This document shows positions 27,280-36,577 of a DNA stretch of 49,023 nt, piece by piece. Position numbers and translations under genes: made by a program. The DNA lies in assembly GCA_023807065.1 (NCBI GenBank), contig JAJJLU010000420.1, positions 1 to 49,023 of the forward strand. Direction: 5' to 3'. The notes under the pieces are model-generated. The model did not search any database and was not told the DNA's origin. It saw only the letters and a program-made list of their open reading frames with translations. The stretch is from Isotricha intestinalis (lineage: Eukaryota > Ciliophora > Litostomatea > Vestibuliferida > Isotrichidae). Within the stretch, counting starts at the first letter, position 1. The number at the start of each line of letters is the position of its first letter.

Positions 27280-30200
27280 ATGTCCGAAAGAGAAAGAATA
27301 ATAACTATAAATAAAAAGAAAAGAGAAAAAAATCCAAATCCAGTTTCAAAAAATGAAAAAATAAACAAAGAAAGAGAAAATGAAAACTTAAAAGAAAAAG
27401 AGAGTGAAAAAGAAATAGAATTAATCCCTAATAAAAATATAACCAATTCCTTTGACAAAGAGTCATCAGAAAAACAAATATTAGATGAAGAAAATAAAGA
27501 AGAAGAAGAAGAAGAATCATCATCATTATCAGAAGATGAAATAATATCATTTAAATATGAAGAATACATAACAAATGAATATTGTACATCACATTATTTT
27601 GGTGAAATTCCAATATTTCAACAAAGTTATGTATGTACAGCATGTAATCCAGAAAAAAATCAAAAATTATGTAAATATTGTTATGATAAATGTCATAAGA
27701 AATGTCGTAGAAAATTAGAAATAATTCGTCCTGAATTAGTAGCGGCAGAAAAATTAAAAAATGAAAAATTTGCATGTTTTTGTGGAACAAATTTAAAACA
27801 CATTCCAACAAAAATAGAAATAAAATCTTTAATACCATGTTTAATGATGACATTAGATAGAGTATTAGGAGTTGATATATATTTCTGTCATAATCATTCA
27901 ATTGTTATTTGTGGTATTTGTTCTGTTTTTTGTCATAAAAATTGTAAAGTTGAAATGAAAGATAATATTTCTGATATTGAAAAGTTTAAATGTCATTGTT
28001 ATAGTGAAAGACATACTAATTATAATGAAATTGCTTTTTCTTTTCCTATTGAAGATTATAAAAAAGCTTCTGGTGCTATAGTTTGGCCTATTCAAATTTT
28101 AAATTTGTTGTTTCAAAATAAAAATACTTTCTTTAAAATGAGAAAATTATTCATTCAATCTTTAGAAAATAATAATCTTGATAAAAATGGTAATTTATTT
28201 TCTAAAAAATTTTACAGACTTTTACAATTATTTTCTGGAACTTTTAATAGAAAATTTAGAAGCTATTATTATCATAAAGATTTAGAAAGTATGTTTGAAT
28301 ATAATAAAGTTTTTGATTTTATTCAAAGATTAGAAATGAATAATAAAGAAAGTACTTTAACTAAATTTAGATTATTATTTATTATTTTATTTATTCATTT
28401 AAGAAAAGATTTTCAAATTTTAAAAAGTTTAACTTCTATTGATTTTATGAGTTCTAGTGTTATTGATAGATTAAGATTTAAAAAAATGTTAAAATGTGAT
28501 AATGTTTTTAACGAATATATTTATGAAAAATATAAAATTGCAAAAGATAATAATTCTATTAAAAAATTCGTTTTAGAAAATATTTGTCAATTAATTACAA
28601 AAGGAATGGAATTTGTAAAAATCGAAGAAAATTCAAATGAATTTGAAATTGGAATTAAAATATTATGTTTTATGATGAAAAGAATGATGTTTAATAAACA
28701 AGATTTAATATTATTAATTAATAGTTTATTTAATTTTCATTTGGTTTTCTTTGATTATATTATGAGTGAAAAAAAAAATATATATCCTTTAATAGAGATA
28801 TTTTCAGGAATAGTAGAATTATGTTATATGATAACAGTTAATTATAATGATTTAGTAATAGAAGAATATTTAGATAAAAAAGGAGCAAAAAAATTTAATA
28901 AAGGAGAAATAAAAGATTTTATTCATACTAAAAGTGAATTTGGAGCAAAATTATTTTGTATAATAATGAAAAATAGTAAAATAATGACTAAACATTTTAA
29001 TTTAATTCCAAAACCTTCTCCAGATAAAAAAAGTATTGATGAAATTAAAAATGAAAAATTAAAATTAGAACATAAATTAAATAGTCAAGAAATAAATGAA
29101 AAAAATACTACTGGAATTCCAATTAGAATGCCTTTAAATGGAGGATTATTTATGGAAAAAATAATATATTTATATAATGAAAGTTTAAGTATGTTTTGTT
29201 TAGCTGATAATTATTATTATTTAAAATTAGAAGATTTAACAAAAGATGAAATTTTATCTTATTATAAATTTTGTGAAGATATTAATAAAAAAGATTTTTA
29301 TGATATTGTATTAATGACTCCTAAAAAATATCAAAGTAATATATTATATAATTTAAAAATTTCTCTTGAAGCAATTTATAATGAATTATTTACTTCTGAT
29401 TATCTTCATATTGAAAAAGTTGATCAAAAAATTCAAACTCGAATTTTAAATTCTATTGATTTAATTAATCAAAGCTTAAATAGAGCATTAAATGTAAAAA
29501 AATTTATTAAAATATATGAAAATTATTATAATGAGAAAAAAATAAAATCAGAAGAAAAAAAAATAGAGACAGATTATAATAAAATAAATATTCAAAATTT
29601 TAAGAAAAAAATAATAAACCAAATAAAACCAAGAGTAATATTTTTAAATCATCAATTAATAGAAATAGAAGAAATATTAGAACTAATAGTAGATAATTTT
29701 ATAACAAGTCAAGTAGATGAAACAATAATGAAAGGAATGTATTTTTTAACAAATATAAATTACCCAAATTTATTAAATGAAAATATAATACAAATAATAT
29801 TTGATTTTCTTCAAATATTTCTTTTAACAAAAAGAGGAACTCAATATTTTTTAACAGGAAAAAATTTACAAAGATTAAGAAAATGTTTAAATAGATTTTC
29901 AATAAAAAGAGACGACAGTAATATAAATGAATCTTTAGGAAGAGTTGAAGAATTTAATTTAAAATGTATGAAAATTTGTATTCATTTTTTTAATGAATTA
30001 ATAACAGCTTCTCATATTTATAATATTAAAACTATTGCAAATCATAAAATAATTCCAAAAATAAAATTAAGTTTAATAAATCATTTAAAAAATTTTATTG
30101 AAAATATTGAAAGTGATGAAGAATCAATGGATTTTAAACAAGAATTATCAGAAATTATTCCTATATATTTTAATTTACATAAATTTTTTTCATATGATGA

Positions 30201-33200
30201 TTTTGAAGAGATTAAATGTGGAATTATTGATATTTTTTTTTCTTCTCCCACTAATTTAAAAGATGGTGAAAATTTCTGTAAATGGTTTGATAATAAATTA
30301 TATGATATAAGACAAGAAGCAATTGAAGAAACAAGAGAACTTGAATTAAATATTTATTTTCAATTCTTTGAAATTATCACCAAAAATACTTTTTTTTGTT
30401 ATGGAAGTGATAAAAATATGAAAAATAGAATTAAACAAATTCAAGATTTTATTTTATTAGATAATTATCTTTATTTATTTGAAAATAGTAAATTATTTAA
30501 TATTAAACAAAAAGAAATTATTTTAAGATTAGTTAGAACTTTTTTTTTAATTGATTATTTAGATCCTATTGATTATAATAAAATGAAACATCATTTAAGA
30601 ATTGATGAATTTAAAAATATGATTTATGGAAATTTAATTAATGATGAAAAAATAACTCAATATATATCAAAAGATATAAAAAAAGATTTAAATCAAACAA
30701 AAAAAAATTTACTTATAGAAAAATATGAACAAATAAAAAAATTTTCTACTATTATCCAATTATTAAATTTAGAACTAAAAAAATTTCCTGGATTTATGGT
30801 AGGAGAAAAAATAGAAAATATAATATCATATGTAAATGAATTAGTTTTTGGACTTCAATCAATAACAAATTTTATTTATTCTCAAAAAAGATTTGTAAGT
30901 AAAATAATTCCAGAATATTATATTTTAGTAATAACCTTTTTATCAAAAAAGATAAATATAATCCATTTATTAAATGACATAAAAATAACAGGAACATATA
31001 ATCCTGATTATTTAAAAAATTTAATAAACCAAAAAGACCCTTTAATAGATGAAATTCAATCAAATAATTTTAATATTTTTAATAAAAATATATTATGTAA
31101 AATAGTAATGGAAGGAATTTATGAAATATTTTCATTAACAAAAATAAATGAAGATTATAGTTTAAAATCATATCTTGAGTATTATGATAAAATGGCAGAA
31201 GCAAATTTTACTCCTTTTTCCCTTTTAGAAACAAGAGATTATGAATATTTTTATGATGAAACAAAAAGTAATGAAATTTTAACTGAAGATCCTTCAAATT
31301 ATAAAATAGCAAGAATTAAAAATGAATATACCAAACAATTTACAAGAGTTTCAACTACTAATTTTTTAAATGTTATTCAAGGAGTTTATACTGAACATAA
31401 AATGGATTATGGAGAAATGTTAGTTATTTTTTTCCAAAGTTTTTTAAATTCTGTTGATAGTAAAAATTCAGTGAAATATAGAAAATTATTATGTTTAATG
31501 ACTAAAATGCTTTTTTATAATACTGAAGAAATGCAAACTAAATTTCATAGAATGATTTATGATTCTAATTTTTTCTCTAATTTTAATCGATCTTTAAATA
31601 TAAATATTGTTTTAACTATTGATTGTTCTAAAAATTTCACTTTAATTCAAAGAACAAAAGAATTAACAGACATTACTAAAATAACTATTCAATTTTTACA
31701 ACTATTAGGAGAAGGATTTAATACAGATTATCATGAAAATATAATGACAAATAAAGTAATAAATAAAAAGAAAAAAAAAGAAGATGAATCAGATTCAGAT
31801 TCAGATTTAGAATTAAATATAGAGAATAATAATAATAATACAAGTGATAATATTAGTATATCAAATACAAATAATACAAAAACTAATTTAAATGAAGAAA
31901 GCAGTTTGATTGATACTTCTTCACAAGGTTCAAAATCAAAAAAAGGCAAAAAAAAAACAAGTCCAAATACAATTAATATAAATAGAACAATTTATGAAAC
32001 TGTAATAATAAATTTAATGAGAATTTATCATTTAATGGATTTAACAAATCCAATTGAGGCAGAATTACCTTTTGATAAATTATGTGTTTTAACATCTAAT
32101 TTAATTGATTTTGTTATTGAATATATTCATACTAAAAATGAATTAAATGAAATAATTGATCAAAATATAGTTAAATTAATATTTGGAACAGGAAAATTAA
32201 TAAATTATAAAGAAAATCCATATGAATATTTAGATAATAAAGGAGTTAAAAGTATATTTGTTTTAAATTTAGAAGATGATTTTTCTTATGAAAAAGAATA
32301 TAAAATTAGAAACACTATGATTTGTTTTGTTAAAAATAAATATTACCAATTATTATATAATTATTTATTAATTGGAGGAAAAGATTTTTTTGTTCATTTA
32401 TTACTTAATAAAGGATTTGGTCCTGTTGAATTATTTAAAGAAATTTTGCAAAATATGAGAAATTTAATAAAAAAATTAATTAAAATAAATCCAATTAATA
32501 ATCTTTATATTGCATTTTTAAAAACACCAAATTCTTTGTATGAAACTTTAATAAATCTATATAAAAATGATTTTTATTTTAATGAAGGAATTGAATTAAG
32601 TGTTACATTACAAATATATTTAGTTTTAAAAACTTATGAAGAAACATACAATATAAATATTTTAAGAGAACATTTTGAAATAATAGAATATCCATTTTTA
32701 ACGGGAGAAAGAAAAAAAATAAAAAATTCAATAATTGATGTTGAAGAAGAAATAAAACAAAAAAATATATCTCCAATAAAAAAAGAATATTATCAAACGA
32801 CAATATTTAGAGATATAAGAGAAACTCCATATCAAAAAGTAGTTAAAAATTATAATAAAATATTGGAAAATGAAAAAAAAAATTCTTATAAAAAAGATGA
32901 TTTAAAAGATTTATTACATTTTATACCAATGCATAGTCCTTTTGCTTTGGCAACGTATAAATTTCTAGAAACAGTTATTTTAAAAGTTGAAATTAGAAAA
33001 GAAGAAAATGAAATATCAGATAATTCAAATATTGATGATTTTACTTCTAAAATTGCTGATAAAATTATATTAGAAAGAAATAAATTAAATAAAAAAGAAG
33101 AAAAAAACATTGATGAAAAGAATAATAATAAAATAATTTTAGAAGATAAAAAACCAGAAAAAAAAAATACAGCAAATTCATTTTTTATAAAGCAATCTTT

Positions 33201-34587
33201 CACATTTCATTTATCAAAAAATTCAAAAAATTTCTTTTTGAAAAATGTAGATAGAACAAATGCAACAACTAAATATATGGATTTATTAGCATATTCAGAT
33301 TATTTTATTTTTGAAATGTTATATAATGATCATATAATAGGTTCAAGTAAATTATTTAAGGAAATTTCAGAAATAAGTTTGATTCATTTAGAAATAATAA
33401 ATTTTATATTTATAGTATTAAATAATATTTTATTTATTATTCACTTTTATAAAAGTCCATCACTTCCAGTAGATAAATATGATTATTATGATAAAACTTT
33501 AGATGATAAATTATTTAGTGATATTATGGTTATTTCAATTATTCATATATGTTATATTATTTTAGTAATGGTAATTTGGTTTTATTTTAGATTTCCTTTA
33601 AGTTTTGAAAGAAATTTATTATTAAGTACAAATAAAACTTTCATTTTTAGAAAAAGAGGAATTATCGATCAAAATATTGTAAATCCAATTATTTTAGATG
33701 GATTTAAAGGAGAAGCTGGAATATTTAAAGTTATGAGATTTATAAACAAAAATATTGGATTTTTTAAATACATATATATATTACTTTTAAAAAGTATATT
33801 ATTCAATCCTGAAATATGTTTCTTTTTATATTGTATTCTATTAAATGTATTATATTACTTTACAAAAAGTCCAATATGTATTGCTTTCGAAATGATATTT
33901 ATAGCAAATTTAATTCCAACATTAAAAAATATTTTCAAAGCAATAACATTAAAATTTTCAAGTTTAATAATTACAATATTATTTACATATATATTAGTAT
34001 ATTTATTTTCATGGATAGCATATTTTTACATGAGTGACATATTTAATATAGAAGTTTTAGATTATAAATCGGGTGAAATAATAAAAGAAAATTTTTGTAC
34101 TTCTTCACTTCAATGTTATTTATATATATTATCTTATGGAACAAGATCAGGAGGAGGAATAATAGAAGAATTACCTATGATGACTTATAGAAATGGTGTT
34201 TCTTTTTTTATTCAAAGGTTCTTTTTCGATTTATTATTTTTCTTCTTTGTTGTTATGATTATGGGAAATGTTTCTTTTGGAATTATTATTGACACTTTTG
34301 GTGAATTAAGAGATAAAAATGTATTTTTTGAAAATGATAGAAAAAATATTTGCTTTATTTGCCAATTAAGTAGAGATGATTGTCTGGTTAAAAATATTAA
34401 TTTTGATAAACACATTAAATTAGATCATAATATTTGGAATTATGTTTATTTCTTAACTTATTTACATTTAAATAATCCTAATGATTTTAATATTAATGAA
34501 GGTAATGTTTGGGATAAATTATTTGAAAATGATTATAGTTGGATTCCAATTGAAAATAAAAATGATAATGAAAATAATGACAATTAA
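27280..34587 (+). CDS. IP3-receptor-like calcium channel with N-terminal UBR-like zinc boxes
   Basis: 2,435 residues in one exon. The first ~95 are charged and disordered. Residues ~100-250 hold two Cys/His clusters (YVCTACNPEKNQKLCKYCYD..CHKKC; then FCHNHSIVICGICSVFCHKNC) resembling UBR N-recognin boxes. About 1,700 residues of helical RIH-like solenoid follow, with an acidic/Asn linker near 1500-1560. From ~2035 a six-helix channel occurs: pore filter GTRSGGGIIEELP (~2286; IP3R has RSGGGVGD), then the last helix FFFDLLFFFFVVMIMGNVSFGIIIDTFGELRD, and a C-terminal zinc motif ICFICQLSRDDCLVKN..FDKHIKLDHNIWNYVYFL, nearly diagnostic of IP3/ryanodine receptors. It would release calcium from an internal store. 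The IP3-binding MIR/beta-trefoil N-terminus is not evident, so the ligand may differ. Confidence 0.9.
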   Translation: MSERERIITINKKKREKNPNPVSKNEKINKERENENLKEKESEKEIELIPNKNITNSFDKESSEKQILDEENKEEEEEESSSLSEDEIISFKYEEYITNEYCTSHYFGEIPIFQQSYVCTACNPEKNQKLCKYCYDKCHKKCRRKLEIIRPELVAAEKLKNEKFACFCGTNLKHIPTKIEIKSLIPCLMMTLDRVLGVDIYFCHNHSIVICGICSVFCHKNCKVEMKDNISDIEKFKCHCYSERHTNYNEIAFSFPIEDYKKASGAIVWPIQILNLLFQNKNTFFKMRKLFIQSLENNNLDKNGNLFSKKFYRLLQLFSGTFNRKFRSYYYHKDLESMFEYNKVFDFIQRLEMNNKESTLTKFRLLFIILFIHLRKDFQILKSLTSIDFMSSSVIDRLRFKKMLKCDNVFNEYIYEKYKIAKDNNSIKKFVLENICQLITKGMEFVKIEENSNEFEIGIKILCFMMKRMMFNKQDLILLINSLFNFHLVFFDYIMSEKKNIYPLIEIFSGIVELCYMITVNYNDLVIEEYLDKKGAKKFNKGEIKDFIHTKSEFGAKLFCIIMKNSKIMTKHFNLIPKPSPDKKSIDEIKNEKLKLEHKLNSQEINEKNTTGIPIRMPLNGGLFMEKIIYLYNESLSMFCLADNYYYLKLEDLTKDEILSYYKFCEDINKKDFYDIVLMTPKKYQSNILYNLKISLEAIYNELFTSDYLHIEKVDQKIQTRILNSIDLINQSLNRALNVKKFIKIYENYYNEKKIKSEEKKIETDYNKINIQNFKKKIINQIKPRVIFLNHQLIEIEEILELIVDNFITSQVDETIMKGMYFLTNINYPNLLNENIIQIIFDFLQIFLLTKRGTQYFLTGKNLQRLRKCLNRFSIKRDDSNINESLGRVEEFNLKCMKICIHFFNELITASHIYNIKTIANHKIIPKIKLSLINHLKNFIENIESDEESMDFKQELSEIIPIYFNLHKFFSYDDFEEIKCGIIDIFFSSPTNLKDGENFCKWFDNKLYDIRQEAIEETRELELNIYFQFFEIITKNTFFCYGSDKNMKNRIKQIQDFILLDNYLYLFENSKLFNIKQKEIILRLVRTFFLIDYLDPIDYNKMKHHLRIDEFKNMIYGNLINDEKITQYISKDIKKDLNQTKKNLLIEKYEQIKKFSTIIQLLNLELKKFPGFMVGEKIENIISYVNELVFGLQSITNFIYSQKRFVSKIIPEYYILVITFLSKKINIIHLLNDIKITGTYNPDYLKNLINQKDPLIDEIQSNNFNIFNKNILCKIVMEGIYEIFSLTKINEDYSLKSYLEYYDKMAEANFTPFSLLETRDYEYFYDETKSNEILTEDPSNYKIARIKNEYTKQFTRVSTTNFLNVIQGVYTEHKMDYGEMLVIFFQSFLNSVDSKNSVKYRKLLCLMTKMLFYNTEEMQTKFHRMIYDSNFFSNFNRSLNINIVLTIDCSKNFTLIQRTKELTDITKITIQFLQLLGEGFNTDYHENIMTNKVINKKKKKEDESDSDSDLELNIENNNNNTSDNISISNTNNTKTNLNEESSLIDTSSQGSKSKKGKKKTSPNTININRTIYETVIINLMRIYHLMDLTNPIEAELPFDKLCVLTSNLIDFVIEYIHTKNELNEIIDQNIVKLIFGTGKLINYKENPYEYLDNKGVKSIFVLNLEDDFSYEKEYKIRNTMICFVKNKYYQLLYNYLLIGGKDFFVHLLLNKGFGPVELFKEILQNMRNLIKKLIKINPINNLYIAFLKTPNSLYETLINLYKNDFYFNEGIELSVTLQIYLVLKTYEETYNINILREHFEIIEYPFLTGERKKIKNSIIDVEEEIKQKNISPIKKEYYQTTIFRDIRETPYQKVVKNYNKILENEKKNSYKKDDLKDLLHFIPMHSPFALATYKFLETVILKVEIRKEENEISDNSNIDDFTSKIADKIILERNKLNKKEEKNIDEKNNNKIILEDKKPEKKNTANSFFIKQSFTFHLSKNSKNFFLKNVDRTNATTKYMDLLAYSDYFIFEMLYNDHIIGSSKLFKEISEISLIHLEIINFIFIVLNNILFIIHFYKSPSLPVDKYDYYDKTLDDKLFSDIMVISIIHICYIILVMVIWFYFRFPLSFERNLLLSTNKTFIFRKRGIIDQNIVNPIILDGFKGEAGIFKVMRFINKNIGFFKYIYILLLKSILFNPEICFFLYCILLNVLYYFTKSPICIAFEMIFIANLIPTLKNIFKAITLKFSSLIITILFTYILVYLFSWIAYFYMSDIFNIEVLDYKSGEIIKENFCTSSLQCYLYILSYGTRSGGGIIEELPMMTYRNGVSFFIQRFFFDLLFFFFVVMIMGNVSFGIIIDTFGELRDKNVFFENDRKNICFICQLSRDDCLVKNINFDKHIKLDHNIWNYVYFLTYLHLNNPNDFNINEGNVWDKLFENDYSWIPIENKNDNENNDN

Positions 34588-34653
34588 ACAAATAAAAATA
34601 ATCAAAAAAATAAGTTTATATTTTATATTTTATTTTTATTTTATAAATTTCTT

Positions 34654-35604
34654 TTAAATTATATTATTATTTCCCCTTGATAAAACATCACATAATTGAT
34701 CAAAATTTCCTTTAAAAATTCTTAATTGATTAATTGCTTCTTCTTTTGATAAACCAAAAATTTCCACAACATTATTTACATCTGTCTCTGATATTTCAAT
34801 TTCTTTTTTTTTATCATATTCTCCTTCAATTATATTGTCTTTCTTTTTATTAATATCTGTATTAACATCATTATCATCATCTCTACCAAAATTATCAAAA
34901 ACTGAGTAACTTAATGGATTATCATCCATTGTAAAATCATTATAATTATTTCTATTATTATTATTATTATATCTGTTATCATTATATTTATTTCTATTAT
35001 TATTATTATTATTTCTGTTATTATAATAATAATTATTATATTCATTATTACTCTCTCCTTCATTATAATCATTTCTATTTTCAGTAGAATTAGTCTTTTT
35101 TAAAGAATTTGTATAGTAAAAGTCATTTCCCTCAATCAAGTTATTTACATTTTCATATGTGTTTCCCAAATTACTAATGTTTTTTTCTTCAGGATTTAAA
35201 CCTGAGATTTTTTTATGATAAGTCATTCTTAGAGTAGAATTATTAGAATTAAATCTATCTTTATCAATATCAAAAAAGGAACTTTCTTCCTCATTAAAAA
35301 TATTAAACTTATCTTCTTTTTCTTTTAATTTTCCTCCTTTCATTAATTTAATGTCAACTTTAATATATTTTATGTTTTTTATAATTAATTTTTCTTTATT
35401 ATTAATTATCATATCTTCGTCTTTTAATTCGGAATATGCTTTTTTTTGTTTTTCATATTTATTTTTTTTCATTATTTTAATTATATTTTTATTATATCCA
35501 TATTTTTTTTCTAAAGCTTGTTTTATATCTTTCACAGAAATTGATTCTTTTTCAATTTCAACATATATTAAATTATTTCTATCAGTTGTCAAATTAAACC
35601 TCAT
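34654..35604 (-). CDS. UBL-UBA-like protein (RAD23/ubiquilin-type shuttle candidate)
   Basis: 316 residues. Residues ~1-85 resemble a ubiquitin-like beta-grasp (NLIYVEIEKESISVKDIKQ as the strand-turn-helix opening, DEDMIINNKEKLIIK near the end). Residues ~265-316 (ETDVNNVVEIFGLSKEEAIN, then LRIFKGNFDQLCDVLSRG) look like a UBA three-helix domain. The centre is a long Asn/Tyr/Arg-rich low-complexity stretch (~185-235) plus acidic linkers. UBL at the front and UBA at the end is the plan of proteasome shuttle factors, but the XPC-binding domain of RAD23 and the STI1 repeats of ubiquilin are not visible. A NAC-alpha-type UBA is an alternative for the C-terminus. Its stop lies 66 bp from that of the IP3R-like gene. 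Confidence 0.65.
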   Translation of the reverse strand: MRFNLTTDRNNLIYVEIEKESISVKDIKQALEKKYGYNKNIIKIMKKNKYEKQKKAYSELKDEDMIINNKEKLIIKNIKYIKVDIKLMKGGKLKEKEDKFNIFNEEESSFFDIDKDRFNSNNSTLRMTYHKKISGLNPEEKNISNLGNTYENVNNLIEGNDFYYTNSLKKTNSTENRNDYNEGESNNEYNNYYYNNRNNNNNNRNKYNDNRYNNNNNRNNYNDFTMDDNPLSYSVFDNFGRDDDNDVNTDINKKKDNIIEGEYDKKKEIEISETDVNNVVEIFGLSKEEAINQLRIFKGNFDQLCDVLSRGNNNII

Positions 35605-35725
35605 TTTTTTAAATTAACTATTTTAAAAGATTTTTCAATTATAATTTTATTTTTTATTATTTATATTTTAGGGTTTTTATAATTTATTGATATTTACATT
35701 TCATTTATTTAGTTATTTTAATTTC

Positions 35726-36409
35726 TTATTTTTTAATCATATCAATTTTATTTAAATTATTTTTAATATCATTTATTTTTTCTTTAATATATTCAATAAT
35801 ATTTATTTGATTATTCCAAAAGAAAAATTTATAAGGATATTTTTCTTTTGCAGTGTCATATTTAAAATAATGATATATTTCAACTAAATTTTCAACAATA
35901 TTCATTAAAATATTATTAACATTAACATCATTTTCTAATGTAATATTATTTCCATTTAATTTTTTTCCAATTATTTCCTTTAAAATATCATAAAACAAAT
36001 CATGTAATTTTTGATTATGATCATAAACTATTAATTCATTAATGATAATAATTAAACTTTCAATAATTTCAAATAAATTTTCATTAGTGAAAATTTGAAG
36101 AGGATTTAAAATCTCATTTAAAGATTCATTATTTAACATTTTTTCGTATATAATGGAACTTATTAATAAATTTAAAGCAACTCCTACATCATTATCAATA
36201 AAATAAATTGGTTTTGAAATTGTCAGTAATCTTTGAGGAGAAGTAATAATATATTTTTTGTTTTTTTTATTTATATTTTTATTTCTTTTATTTTTAATGT
36301 TTTTATTTAATATTTCTTCTTCTTCTTTTGAAAATTCACATATATCATTTGAGGGAAATCGAGGTAAACTACAAATATTTTTACATTCTTTTATATAATT
36401 TTGTCCCAT
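35726..36409 (-). CDS. Unknown protein (227 aa), possible N-myristoylation site
   Basis: 227 residues starting MGQNYIKECKNICS. Gly2 with nearby Lys and Cys residues is compatible with N-myristoylation plus palmitoylation, and thus membrane attachment; a DHHC acyltransferase gene lies 2 kb away. Residues ~40-52 are poly-Lys/Asn. The rest (~70-225) is a compact helical Ile/Leu/Asn-rich region (LNLLISSIIYEKML, IIESLIIIINELIVYD, ILKEIIGKKL). No known domain recognised. Divergent from the MFS gene, 168 bp between ATGs. Real by length; function unknown. Confidence 0.75.
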   Translation of the reverse strand: MGQNYIKECKNICSLPRFPSNDICEFSKEEEEILNKNIKNKRNKNINKKNKKYIITSPQRLLTISKPIYFIDNDVGVALNLLISSIIYEKMLNNESLNEILNPLQIFTNENLFEIIESLIIIINELIVYDHNQKLHDLFYDILKEIIGKKLNGNNITLENDVNVNNILMNIVENLVEIYHYFKYDTAKEKYPYKFFFWNNQINIIEYIKEKINDIKNNLNKIDMIKK

Positions 36410-36577
36410 AAAGAAAATTATTTATTTATTCAAAAAAAAATTTAAAATAAAATTATTGTTTTTTTATTTTTTAGTTTATTTTATTAAAAATATATATATA
36501 AAATAAATTTATTAAAATCAAATAAAAAAATATTTAAAAATTTAATATTCAAAAAATAACATTTTCCTTTTAAAAAA

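Noticed and set aside
31731..31949. Minus-strand Phe/Leu-rich membrane-like frames inside large plus-strand genes (here and at many similar places)
   Set aside because: They are reverse-complement shadows of Lys/Asn/Glu-rich coding sequence (AAA/AAT/GAA read as TTT/ATT/TTC), which always look hydrophobic.
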